Shown: one piece after another, positions 26,441 through 37,432 of the stretch
How the letters are laid out: every line of letters starts with the position of its first letter
Position numbering within the stretch: position 1 is the stretch's first letter
NCBI GenBank assembly: GCA_933228675.1
Contig: OW121741.1
Location: forward strand, 22,911,224-22,975,223
DNA from: Stomorhina lunata
Taxonomy: Eukaryota > Arthropoda > Insecta > Diptera > Rhiniidae
Length of the DNA: 64,000 bases
Direction: 5' to 3'
Made by a program: the position numbers and the translations under genes
Notes under the pieces: generated by a model
Databases searched by the model: none
Told to the model about the DNA's origin: nothing
What the model saw: the letters and a program-made list of their open reading frames with translations, nothing else

Positions 26441-28100
26441 AAAAAGTTGGGGTTGGCAAGACTTTTCTTTAGAAAAGTAAAGGTTGACAAGACTTTTCTT
26501 TAGAAAAGGTGAAGGTTGGCAATACTTTTCTATAGAAAAGTTAAGGTTGGAAAGACTTTTCTATAGAAAAGTTGACGAAAGGAAGACTTTCCTATAGAAA
26601 ATAGAAAAGTTGAAAAAAGGAAGACTTTTCTATAGAAAAATTTACGATAGGAAGACATTTCTATAGAAAAATTAACGATGGGAAGACATTTCTATAGAAA
26701 GGTGACGATAGGAAGACATTGCTATAGAAAAAGTTGACGATATGAAGACTTTTCTATAGAAAAGTGGACGATAGGAAGACTTTTCTATAGAAAAGTGGAC
26801 GATAGGAAGACATTTCTATAGAAAAGTTGATAATAGGAAGATATTTTTATAGAAAAGCTAACGATAGGAAGACATTTCTATAGAAAAGTTGACGATAGGA
26901 AGACTTTTCTATAGAAAAGTGGACGATAGAAAATTTTCTGTAAAAAAGTGGACGATAGGAAGACATTGCTATAGAAAAGTTGATGATAGGAAGATATTTT
27001 TATAGAAAAGCTAACGATAGGAAGACATTTCTATAGAAAAGTTGACGATAGGAAGACATTTCTATAGAAAGGTTGACGATAGGAAGACATTTCTATAGAA
27101 AAGTTGACGATGGGAAGACATTTCTATAGAAAAGTTGACGAAAAGGAGAGTTGGGAAGACTTTTCTATAGAAAAGTCGACATTGGGAAGACTTTTCTATA
27201 GAAAAGTTAAAGATAGGAAGACTTTTCTATAGAAAAATTAAAAATGGGATGACTCTTCTATAAAAAAATTTCAATAGAAACACTTTTCTTAGAAAAATTG
27301 AAGATAGGAAGATTTTTTTGGGAAGACTTTTCTATAGAAAAGTTGAAATTGGGAGGACTTTTCTACATAACAGTTGACGTTTGAAAAACATTTCTATTGA
27401 AAAGTTGACGTTGGGAAGACTTTTCTATATAAAAGTTGACGTTGGAAAGACTTTTCCATATAAAAGTTAAAGATAGGAAGACTTTTCTATAGAAAAAATA
27501 AAAATGGGATGACTCTTCTATAAAAAAATTTCAATAGAAACACTTTTCTTAGAAAAATTGAAGATATGAAGATTTTTTTGGGAAGACTTTTCTATATAAA
27601 AGTTGAATATAGAAAGAATTTTCTATATAAAGCTTGAAAATAGGAAGACTTTTCAATAGGAAAATTGACGATAGGAATTCTCTTCTATAGATAAGTTGAC
27701 GTTGGGAAGACTTTTCTATGTAATGGTTGAAGATAGGAAGATTTGTTTATAGAAAAATTGAAGATGGAAAGACTTTTCTGTAGAAAAGTTGACATTGGGA
27801 AGATTTTCCTGTATAGAATTTGAAAATAAGAAGACTTTCAATAGAAAAGTTGTTATTGGGAAGACTTTTATATAAGGGTTGAGGATAGGAAGACTTTTGT
27901 ATAGAAAAATTGAAAAAAGGAAGACTTTTTTATTGAAAAGTTGACATTTTTAAGACTTTTGTGTATAAAGGTTGAAGATAAGTTGACGTTAGGAAGACTT
28001 TTTGTAAAAAAATTGATGTTGGGAAAACTTTTCTATAGAAAAGTTGACGTTGGGTAGATTTTTCTATAGTAAAATTGATGTTGGGTAGACTTATTGAAAG
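26440..28100. repeat. 31-bp tandem array (GACGATAGGAAGACTTTTCTATAGAAAAG type)
   Basis: About 50 units; period 31 is exact around 26767-26800. The unit combines TTTTCTATAGAAAAG with a non-palindromic spacer TTGACGATAGGAAGAC. A ~250-bp block (AAAGATAGGAAGAC, AAAATGGGATGACTC and TTTCAATAGAAACAC) occurs twice, at about 27205 and 27466, showing higher-order duplication. Confidence 0.93.
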
Positions 28101-29385
28101 GGTTTAGATATATACTGCCAGTATTAATCACAGCTCATAACATTACCTTAATATTGTCGTCCAGTGTAGTTCTTGATTTAGATTTTCTCTTGAATTTAAA
28201 CCTTATTTTTAATTATTTCCATTTAATTATAATATTTACATTTCACCAGATATTAATAAAACATTTCAGTCTCTATTATCATTCACTACTATCTCCCCAA
28301 TTATAATTTCCTTCCACTCGACATATACAATATTAAAACTATTTGATATTAAAATTTTATCTCCAACCAGCCTGACCATTGTGCATTGTTTGAATTCAAC
28401 TGTGGTTTTAATTCATAAACCAATAAAACACGTTATAACTTAACTTTAATTGCAATTTTCCTGCGGCATTAAAGTGTTTCGTAGTTTTGCTATTTTTCTG
28501 TTTTACCAATATTTTCATTAAATTTTCTATTTATTTTATTTGAATGTTTTTCGTTCGCCATTTACTTAACCACCTAGTTTTTTTTTTTTTTTTTTGTTGG
28601 AAAATTTTTGCACAAAATTACATTCCTTTTTTGGTAAAATTTTGGGTGTATGAGAGTGTGAATGTGCGTTTCTAGAAAAACGTGTTTAATCTAAATTGTT
28701 AAGGATTTCATTTAACAAAATCTGTTTTCATTAATGCTGCCAAATTTTTGGTACTTCCTTTGCCAGCCAATTTGTTTTTCCTCTTCCTATAGTAGAGCTC
28801 ATAGCAGAGCTCAGTTGCACTATAATGCTCCCACATTCCTGTTAAATATATGGCTGTGGTTTTTCCAAAACGTTGAAAAAATGTTTTCTAGCTTTAATTT
28901 GTTGCTGTTTTTAGTTTTCTTCTAAAAAGCATACCTCAAAAATAGCATTAAAGTGTTAAATAAACATTGTGTGTTACCACAAAATGCAATAACTATTACT
29001 TAATATTTCAATTTAGTACAAAAGTTTAATACATATTCGTATTTATAGTAAAAGACCTATGATTATACAATATTCAAATTTAGCTAAAAATACCATTAGT
29101 GTCTTCTAACAGAGACTTATGAAGTTTGATAGTAAATAACTCATTTATCAGATCCATATATTTTTTTCGAATTCTTTATACTATTTAAAAGAACAACTGA
29201 ACTCCTTACACAACAAACCATTCGTTTTACTGGTCACCTACTGTAGTCTTAAATTGATAACAAATACCCACATATAGATTGAATACAATTTGATTGTATG
29301 CGGTTCGAAATGGTTGAAAAAAAAAACTCTTACATTTAAACAAATTGAACTATTTTCTGCATTTAATGTTTGGTTAAATTTGTTG
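28101..29385. other. Non-coding intronic stretch
   Basis: No gene or element recognised; poly(T) run near 28580. Short open frames at 28094-28306 and 28734-28925 are AT-driven. Confidence 0.35.
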
Positions 29386-30182
29386 TACCCTTCACCACCA
29401 TAGGTGGAAAGGGTATTATAAGTTTGTGCTGATGTTTGTAACGCATAGAAATATTTGTCTTAGACCCACCTTTTAGTATACCAATAGGCTTAGAATCACT
29501 TTCTGAGTCGATTTAGCGATGTCCATCCGTCTGGCTGGCTGGCTGGACCCCCATGTAAACCTTGTAATCAAACTACAGGTCGCAATTCTAAAGATAATTT
29601 GATGAAATTTGGCACAAATATTTTTTTTTGATAATGGGACCATGGCTATTGAAATTGGTCAAAATCGATCCATTATTTATGGTACCTCCCATAGGTCCCA
29701 CTTCCCGGAATTGATATATTGGCCACAAATATCAATATTTTTTCATGACATTTAAAACAAATACTGCTTATGTAAACTTAAATCACTGTATCAAATTTCG
29801 TTTAAATCGGTCCACATTTGACCATAGCTCCCATACAAACTCTTCTTTAAAAACGCACTAAATGAGACAAAAAATCACTAAAACGCTCGTAAATCTAAAG
29901 ATAATGAAACTTTTGAGTTAATTTTTTGCATACATAATTTTTGTAACAACTGTAATCAATTTGCCAAATTTCGAGATAATCGGTCCACATTTGAACCTAG
30001 CTCTCATATAAGTCCAAATGACGGAAACAGGTTGAGTATTTAAGTTTTGAGAAAATGTTTGTATGATGGCAAAATTTAGCAAATATTTGTCTTTATACAG
30101 GAAAAATAACACCTTTGACCTTAGTGGTGAAGGGTATCGTATGGTCGGCTTGACCGACTATTGCGCTTTCTTACTTGTTTTT
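29386..30182 (+). mobile_element. INE-1/DINE-1-like (Helentron-derived) element
   Basis: About 800 bp with no coding capacity. It begins TACCCTTCACCACCATAGG and near its end has the inverted counterpart TTAGTGGTGAAGGGTA. This is followed by a hairpin, GGTCGGCTTGACCGAC, and the terminal CTTTCTTACTTGTTTT. This layout (subterminal TACCC inverted repeats, 3' stem-loop, short TTGTTTT end) is that of Drosophila INE-1/DINE-1, regarded as a non-autonomous Helentron. A short CTGG run is at ~29530. The family name is by architecture, not by alignment. Confidence 0.7.
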
Positions 30183-30710
30183 TATCATTGTTATTTTTGA
30201 TGGGACTGTATAGATTTGGTTTCGTTTTTGCTGTTATTGTAAATGTTGTTGTAGATGTTGCTACTAAGTAAATATTCCTGAATGATTTATTGAATTACAT
30301 CAACAACAATTATTTTCTACTAATGAAATAGTTTGTTCAATTTTGTTGCAATAAGTGTTGGTTTGAAAGTGTACCCTACAAGAAATGACTGACTGAAACT
30401 AACACAGAGATAAAAAAATATCAACACATTGACACAAAATTCGTGTATGTATGTAAGAGTAAAACAACATTAATAATTTCAGTTGTTTCATTCTTGCATA
30501 CATTTGAAAACTGACTTGAAAAATGAAAAATTAAAATTTTGTGAAGAGCGCCCAGAAAGATTCTACAAATTATAATTTTGTCAATTCTTGTATTTATTAC
30601 AATTTCTTATGACAATAAAAAGCCAGTGTTATGGAAATCATATATTCCGAATAAGTTTCCTAGGATGATTAATGTTTAATTTTTAATATTCCATGTTTGT
30701 TTTATTATAG

Positions 30711-31005
30711 AGGAAGACCCCAACAAGCTCCTCCACCAAATGATGAGATGGGCCAAAATTAAGCCAACCAGGGCAATTGCAACCGCCTCAAATCTTAATG
30801 TTCAACAACAGCAACAATTGCAACAAAGTAATCAACCTAGCGGTCCTGGTTAAGTGTTTCAAACCCAATCTTTAAACGCTACCCAGTCCAGAACTGGTTC
30901 CTTCTTCCTGTCCACAAATGCTAGCATTAATGCAAAATTCAAATCAAAGACAACAAATGCGGCAATCTCCAAGTGCTTTAATCAATGCAAACATATTATT
31001 TAAAT
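30711..31005 (+). pseudogene. Decayed Gln-rich exon-like fragment inside a TIR element
   Basis: After an acceptor-like TTTTATTATAG the sequence reads RGRPQQAPPPNDEMGQN. In other frames it continues GQLQPPQ, QQQQQLQQSNQPSGPG, FQTQSLNATQS and finally ALMQNSNQRQQMRQSPSALI. CAA/CAG-rich, low-AT sequence with several stops and frame changes is unlike the surrounding DNA and looks like a former coding exon of a Gln-rich (perhaps transcription-related) protein. The host gene is not recognised. It is preceded by an apparent intron end, so genomic capture is likelier than retroposition. Confidence 0.4.
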
Positions 31006-31044
31006 ATGTTTTATAATATGTTTTATAATATGTTTTTACTACAA

Positions 31045-31155
31045 AAATCACCTGTGACCGTTTTATACATCAATACTGACTAGTCACTTGTGACCGATAT
31101 ATACATCAAGACTGACTAATCACCTGGGATCGATATATACATCACCGTTGATAGA
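31045..31155. repeat. Three ~36-bp tandem repeats
   Basis: Units of the form CACTTGTGACCGATATATAC then ATCAAGACTGACTAAT, three times in a row with a few differences. They lie inside the TIR element at 30374-31366. Confidence 0.7.
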
Positions 31156-31369
31156 TAAAAACTATTAGAGTGAGCGGTTTGGATATACATATCTGGAGCC
31201 AGAATAATACATGTGTAAGAAAGAGATGCAAAATCACATGTATACAAAAGTTTCAGTCAGCTTTTTCATATTTGCCTTAATAAAATTATAGAAACTGCTG
31301 ACTGATATATCAGTCAACAGTACCAGTCAGTTGATCGGTCAAATGACTGGTCATGTTCTTGTAGGGTAC

Positions 31370-32299
31370 ATATACTGTATTACATAGATTTTTGTAGACT
31401 TTTCAGAATTACCCAACTGTTCGCGAATCTGTTACTAAAAGGGTCACAATTTTTAAAATTTCCTAACATTTTACGTTCTATTTGTGTCCCTACTAAATAT
31501 GTGGATTGAGGCTAAAATAGTATTTTTTTTACCAAAAGATGCCTAAACTTATCTTAACTAGAGGTATTCAGCCTTAATACGGTTGTCGAATATACGACTT
31601 CGACAACGACAGTTGGTACTAGATTAAAGAAAACATCAACACAATTTCAACATTAGTATACGATTCAGTACAAGTATCAGTACTACTACTGTCGTATAAA
31701 ATAGTTCCTAAAAGCTAAAATCATTTTAGCACACCACGAAAATATGTGAAGCAAATAGTAAATTTATATATGAAATTTTGGAAATAGTTTTTGGTTTCAG
31801 TTTTTATTTAAATGAAAAGGTGAGAGGTGTCATATTTTATCATTGTTTAAAATAAAAATATGAATACGTTTCATATTTACTCCGAATATGATAATTAGGG
31901 GGGGGGAAAAAAAACTAAAAACTAAATATTAAATTAGTATTTTTGTCCCCTTTGGGCATTATTGTCACCTCTTAAACTACAGGTTTGAAAGTTGGGACAT
32001 ACATTTTTTGTCCTAAAATCGTTAGTATTCTATTAGTTAACAAGCCCTTGGTCTTTACGTCTACGGATTTTGCATTACATTACAAAGTAAAATTCATGAC
32101 ATGCATTTATTTAAAAGCCATAGACAAAAAAAAAACTGATTTTTTTTTACTTTTTAAATCAAGGCAAAAAACCGACACCAAAGTAATGGTTACAAAATAA
32201 TGAAAATTGTTACTGATTTTAGTTCATTTAAACGTCAAATAGTAAATGTATACGGGTATATATTTAAACTTTTTACACAGATATTTATTTAATACTTAC
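31370..32299. other. Non-coding intronic stretch
   Basis: No element ends recognised; a short G run at about 31899. Intron of the DIP-like gene. Confidence 0.4.
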
Positions 32300-32428
32300 A
32301 TTGTACCCTCAAATGGACTCGTTTGCTAATGGAGGGTGGGACACCATTCGAAGCCACACACAAGTAAGCGGCCATATGCAGGCGACTCACTTTCGTTATA
32401 TGCAAAAGTTCACCATCGACAACATTAA
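32300..32428 (-). CDS. DIP/lachesin-like gene, exon encoding second half of Ig2
   Basis: 129-nt minus-strand exon with a pyrimidine-rich tract and TTTGCAG acceptor and a GTAAGTATT donor; it enters and leaves in phase 1. It encodes VNVVDGELLHITKVSRLHM followed by AAYLCVASNGVPPSISKRV and HLRVQ. The YLCVASNGVPPSISKR block is the characteristic end of Ig2 in DIP/lachesin proteins (F-strand Cys, then the conserved NGVPPS turn). It joins the upstream exon (…LIGGEH) and the downstream exon (FPPML…) without a frame break. The overlapping plus-strand open frame is a shadow. The exon sits in a 9-kb stretch otherwise filled with repeats, and its higher GC content stands out from the flanks. Confidence 0.92.
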
Positions 32429-33015
32429 CTGCAAAGAGAGAAGGAAGACGAAAACGACATTTTTATATAATTTTTTTAATATTTAATTTAAATGTTGTAA
32501 CATTTAGGAGGATATAAAAATTAATCGGTTTATTTTATTCTCTTCTTTTTTTTTCACTTTGTAATGTCCCGAATACTTTAAAAGCCATTAGGACTATGGC
32601 AAACATTAAATTTTTTTTGTTTGAATGTTTAAATTTAGGGCCCGTTCAATTAGTGTTTGAGTTGGAAAGTATTTGCAAATATATGTTAAATTCGTTAAAG
32701 TTAAAACTGGGTTTTTTGGCTTTAAATTAAATTCGGTACTGGATAAGTGTTTTAAATAATTAACTACTTAAAAAATAGAGACAATTAGACAATTGTCTAG
32801 TAAAATTTTAATTTAGTAATTAAATATGCAGAATTCATCAAATTGGCAATGATTGTAATCATATTGACGAATTAGAATAATAAGTCTTGGATACCGATTA
32901 AGTAAAGTGGACATTTACATACATACAACAACCATTGATATTTATGTAGCATTGATATTATTTAAGTTATAATTTAAGTTAATTTTTAGTTCTATTGACT
33001 CTATATTGTGTCATT
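32429..33015. other. Intron upstream of the second Ig2 exon
   Basis: Pyrimidine-rich acceptor region near 32435-32460, otherwise featureless AT-rich DNA. Confidence 0.4.
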
Positions 33016-33019
33016 TTAA

Positions 33020-33483
33020 CACGTTCACACCGGCACTGCAATTCATGTTTCGCGCCCATATGCGATTGCGCTGAAAGCTTTTTGTTCCATCGGACGGGGC
33101 CGAACTAAATATTTCAACGAAAGATTATCGCACGGGAAAACGGTCTCCATGGGTTTGCATTTTTCTATCGATGCTATTGTGGTTATGTGTTTAGTATCTG
33201 TTAATTACGCACATCATTGTGCAACGTCATCTTTTGCTCATCATCGAACCACTGTGCAGAAAGAATTTATTCATTCTTCCATTCTCTGCTCCTTCTTAGA
33301 ATTTCTACAATCTAGCAAGTGTATTCATTCGTCATGCACACTGATTGGTAGTACAATCATATGCGAGCCACCGGTGGTACGCGCCGCCTGATGAGACAAT
33401 TCTGTGCGAGCTACCGGTGGTACGCGCCGCCCGATCAGGCAGATATGTGCGAGCCACCGGTGGTACACGCCGGCGTGAACGTG
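33020..33483. mobile_element. TTAA-flanked MITE, piggyBac-like
   Basis: A 464-bp element flanked by TTAA on both sides (33016-33019, 33484-33487). Its TIRs are CACGTTCACACCGGC (left) and reverse complement CACGTTCACGCCGGC (right). TTAA duplication is the signature of piggyBac elements, so that superfamily is inferred. It is markedly GC-richer than its surroundings. The right third has three ~48-bp units containing GTGCGAGCCACCGGTGGTAC; the core ACCACCGGTGGT is a palindrome. The element ends 32 bp from the splice donor of the Ig2 exon. No transposase frame is present. Confidence 0.72.
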
Positions 33484-33515
33484 TTAAACACAGATGTTAC
33501 TTTGTCTTAACTCAC

Positions 33516-33671
33516 CATGTTCTCCTCCTATTAACATTTCTTCACCATCTTCTCTCCTCCACATGACATAGGGCTCGGGATAGCCTCTAGCTTTACACAT
33601 TAAAGTGACATTTAAACCTTCACGTACCACCAAATCATTGCTGGTCATGCCCTCCACAATCATAGGTGGAA
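33516..33671 (-). CDS. DIP/lachesin-like gene, exon encoding first half of Ig2
   Basis: 156-nt minus-strand exon with acceptor ATACTTCCAG and donor GTGAGT, phases 1/1. It encodes VPPMIVEGMTSNDLVV, REGLNVTLMCKARGYPEP and YVMWRREDGEEMLIGGEH. The LMCKARGYPEP…WRREDG block is a hallmark of Ig2 of the DIP/lachesin family: the B-strand Cys, the core Trp and the invariant RREDG. NVT is a possible N-glycosylation sequon. Only 126 bp of intron separate it from the Ig1 exon, the only short intron seen. A TTAA-flanked MITE lies 32 bp beyond its splice donor. Confidence 0.93.
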
Positions 33672-33797
33672 CTGGAAGTATAAAAAAAGATAAAATTGAG
33701 ATAAAAACATATGAAATGATTTAAGAAAAATAATTTAAAAAAAAAATTTTTTGAAGCTAATTTTTTAATTAACTTAAAATCTCGTTTCAACACTTAC

Positions 33798-34005
33798 CCA
33801 CTACTTGCAAATAACCCTTACGCGAACGCATTGGATCCGTATTCACCTGACACATATACCAGCCCCTATCACTTTCCTCCACCTCTTTTATGTGCAAATA
33901 CCATGAGCGATGATCATTGTACGTCAGACTAATGCGATTATTTTGTGAGATAACATTGTGATGAATGGATAATATCGTTTGAGTATCTACACGGACCCAG
34001 GCGAC
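33798..34005 (-). CDS. DIP/lachesin-like gene, exon encoding most of Ig1
   Basis: 208-nt minus-strand exon with acceptor TTCTTTTAG and donor GTAAGTG; it enters at phase 0 and leaves at phase 1. It encodes VAWVRVDTQTILSIHHNVIS, then QNNRISLTYNDHRSWYLHIK, EVEESDRGWYMCQVNTDPM and RSRKGYLQVV. This is a V-type Ig1 with the core Trp (VAWV), the DRGWYMC F-strand and the QVNTDPM motif typical of DIP, Dpr and lachesin proteins. In DIPs this domain makes the trans contact with Dpr Ig1, so binding specificity would reside here. The frame has no stops, and the exon joins its neighbours cleanly. Confidence 0.94.
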
Positions 34006-34364
34006 CTAAAAGAAGAAGATAGTATAAAAGGTTCAGAAAAATCGTTACATTATAACTTCTGAAATAAATGAATTAGAATGTGATTGATGATAACGATTTT
34101 ATTGAGTGACAAGACAGAACTATAAAGATTTACATCAAAAATTCTAATGATTGACTTGTTATTTCCATTTAAAAGAATTTGGAAAAAGTTGCAAGGGTTT
34201 CAAGTTTATCATAAAAAAATTAATTTTTACATGTCAAACAATCGATTATTCTAAATATTCTTCGTCCTCATGAACCAACCAAATCGTTTCATAAAGATCT
34301 CCAAAGAAATAAGAGCCTAGATAGTCCCCAAGTGTACGATAATGCGGTAAGTTTAGAGAAATTG

Positions 34365-34905
34365 TTTAATAGACTTCTACTCCTTCAACATAACCGCTTG
34401 CTTTCCCTTAATGCAGTGAATAGTTATGACAAACTCAAGCTAAGATACATCGGATCTTCATAGTGAGTGTAATAATATATCAATGAGTACCTACATCCTC
34501 CAAAAGACGTTTAGTTATTATTTGCCGAATTTCATGATTTCTCCCTAGCATTTGAAGTTTTCTATTGATTAAAGTTTTAAAGTTTTCAGAAATTTGACAA
34601 GAAGTTCCAATTATTATTAATAGACTTCTACTCCTTATTAATAGACTTCTACTCCTTCAACATAACCGCTTGCTTTCCCTTAATGCAGTGAATAGTTATG
34701 ACAAACTCAAGCTAAGATACATCGGATCTTCATAGTGAGTGTAATAATATATCAGTGAGTACCTACATCCTCCAAAAGACGTTTAGTTATTATTTGCCGG
34801 ATTTCATGATTCCTCCCTAGCATTTGAAGTTTTCTATTGACTAAAGTTTTAAAGTTTTCAGAAATTTTACAAGTAGTTCCAATTATTATACTCGTCTACT
34901 CTACA
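34365..34905. repeat. Tandem duplication, two ~272-bp copies
   Basis: AGACTTCTACTCCTTCAACA begins at 34371 and again at 34643 (offset 272), and the copies match through about 34890 with a handful of substitutions. A short third start (AATAGACTTCTACTCCTTAT at 34619) sits at the junction. No coding content recognised. Confidence 0.88.
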
Positions 34906-35689
34906 GTTCCCTGGTAAGTCCCTGTGGCCCAGTTACCACAGTTACATTTTGGGTACTAAGCTGGTGATCAATACCGTGTAGAGATTTTGAGCAATCCAGA
35001 ACTAATGTTGAATTTAGTAAACAGGATCCAGAGACTCAAGAGAATACATTCCCCCCCACTGCTGTGAGAACTGTATTTCATCTTAACAAATCTGTTTCTC
35101 CTTAGAAGCCAGAATTTCGTTCTAAAAATATTGAAGTGATCTTGTAGCTTTCGGGATGTATTTAGTTGTAAGCCCTCAGGGTAAACCGAAGCCTGACTGA
35201 TAATTGGTTCGAGATAGAAGTATAGAAGTAAATATACTTTACTCGGCCAAGAGCTCTTCATAGTAACACATCCCAATCAGGTTACCTAATAAACTTCTTG
35301 CCAATGGTGTCATGTCAGGTATAACGTTAGGGACTAGCTTTATTCTTAAATCTTACTACCGCAATTAGAGCATACGTGATACGAAGTGCAACCCTGATTC
35401 ATTGACTTGCGATTAACTGAAGGCTTTTAGAACGTAGAGAAAAACTATTCATAGAATGACGTATGCCTAACATCTCGCAAAAGAGTCCGATATAAAAGGA
35501 TGGTTAAGGCCCTATGCCCCACTGTGTGTCAAGGATAACAGAAAAACAAGAGGAAGACTTTCAAGTGTCTTACGGTATTCGGATTTCTGGAAAGCCCTAC
35601 TACAGACAATAATACCGTATGGCATTAAACCGCTGTACATAACTAAACAATTCTCACTAGGGCGTCTCGAAAAAGAGTTCGCCGTGAAT
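34906..35689. other. Intronic stretch, possible LINE remnants
   Basis: A minus-strand open frame of 102 codons (34968-35276) has no recognised motif. The segment at 35507-35550 (AAGGCCCTATGCCCCACTGT then GTCAAGGATAACAG) resembles 11620-11663, a possible LINE 3' end. Confidence 0.3.
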
Positions 35690-36015
35690 ATGTGATTTCA
35701 ACAAGACGGTGCCACATGCCACACAACTTGAGCGAATATGGCTTTATTGCAAGAGACGCATAATTTCTCGTCGTGGCAATATCAACTAGCCACCAAGATC
35801 ATGCGGCTTAAAAACATTAGACATTTTTTGTGGGGCTACGTGAAAGTCAATGTTTATGCAGAAAAACCTTTAACTCTTGAACCAACACTCGTCATGTTGT
35901 GGCAGAAATACCGCCCATTATGTATCGAAAAGTGGTCGAAAATTACCTCAAAAAAATCAATGCTAGCAACATTTCGCGTATTGTTCATTTAAATGATGTA
36001 GTGTTTCACATATAA
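35690..36015 (+). pseudogene. Tc1/mariner-type transposase C-terminal relic
   Basis: Decayed plus-strand fragment. Translation with frame changes gives FQQDGATCHTT, MALLQET, IISRRGNIN, PPRSCGLKTLD, FLWGYVKVNVYAEKPLTLE and finally VHLNDVVFHI and a stop. It matches the C-terminal half of the same transposase superfamily, with the third catalytic Asp replaced by Gly, at least two internal stops and frameshifts. No N-terminal half or clear TIRs were found, so it is an old truncated copy of a third family. Confidence 0.75.
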
Positions 36016-36510
36016 TGTCAACGTTCAAACTTTATAATAAAAAAGAAATATTTATCATGAAAAAAAAATTTTATATGTGTTTTATTTGCATTCACTTTTG
36101 AAATCGCAGAAAGGATAACCCTTTATATATACATATATATATTGATTACACTTAAAGAAAAATATAAAGTTTTTTGTTCCCTAAAAGCATGCAATACAAA
36201 TCGTTAATTTTAATTTGTATTGTGTGATCAAATTTAGCTGACTTAAAAATATTCCCTTGCTACTTATTTTGAAAACCTATTGTGCACTGTATTGTAATCG
36301 GAATTAAGCATATTTATATAGTTAAAGATTAGACACAGAGTATTGAGAAGTTCTGGTGGACTTAGTCCAGATAAAGAACTTCCTATACTAACAAAAATTT
36401 ATCAATTGGTTACATTAAATAAAGGTTCTCTGAAAAACACGTTCTGTATTCGATATGCCTAAAAGCATACCACACTTTTTGATAAATATAAATGAGCTAA
36501 AAATATTTTT
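36016..36510. other. Non-coding stretch
   Basis: 3' sequence after the transposase relic, then featureless AT-rich DNA. Confidence 0.35.
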
Positions 36511-37432
36511 TTATACCCACCATCAAAGAGAATTAATTAATTAATATCCTTAATATTGGCTCAAAAACCAAAAACGATATATATTCTGAATCCTTATGAA
36601 ATTCTAAGACGATTGAGCGATGTCCGTCTGTTTGTCTGTCTGTTGAAATCACGATAACGCCTAAACGAAAGGAGCTAGCTCACTGAAACTAAGTAAAACT
36701 ATTCTTCATATCTGAGAAAATTTTGGTATTAAAATTGGACAAAATCGGTTCACATTTGACCATAGCTCCCGTATAACCTCGTCTAGGCTAATAAAATTTA
36801 ATATATAGAAGTTTTACATAAGCTCTCGGCAGTATATAAAATTTCATCAAAATCGATTTACATTAAGCCATAGCTCCCATACAAAAAACTTACGAAAACA
36901 GCCTAAATTTCACCTAATATGCACTTAAATGCCAAAAAAGATAAAAGTATAAGCCCACACAATTTTTCACAAGAAAGTTCAATATCAATGCCAGCCAGTG
37001 TACAAAATTTTATCGCAATCGGTCACCACTTGACTATAGCTTAAATATAAAAAACTTACGGAAACACAAAAATTCAAAAAGAAAAGGGGGTTTATGTCCT
37101 TCTGTTCGTCAGATAAAAGCGTGATAGCTCCTTAACTACAAGAGCTAGTAAGACTAAAGGAAGTCTTATGTCAGCGTCGGCCAGTGTGCAAAATTTTGTG
37201 ACAATCGGTCACCATTTGACAATGGCTCCCATATTAAAAACTTATGAAAACACAAAAATACATAAAGAAAAGGTTGTTTATGTTCGTCTATCTGTCAGAT
37301 AAAAACCCGATAGCGCCTTAACTTAAGAGTTAGAGGGAGAAAATTTTACAAAATTATTTTGGATATCTTGAAAAAGTTATGTCTTGAAAATGGACAAAAT
37401 CGGTTTAATTAGATAATGGTAAATTTAATATA

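Larger units (their letters stand above)
30374..31366. mobile_element. TIR element (CCCTACAAGAA ends) carrying an exon-like fragment
   Basis: The left end CCCTACAAGAAATGACTG and the right end (reverse complement CCCTACAAGAACATGACC) are inverted, each flanked by TA (30372-30373, 31367-31368), giving a 993-bp element. Subterminal GACTGAAACT is also inverted (near 30391 and 31250). The interior contains a Gln-rich exon-like piece (30711-31005) and three 36-bp repeats (~31045-31155). No transposase is seen, so it is non-autonomous; the superfamily is not assigned. Confidence 0.65.
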
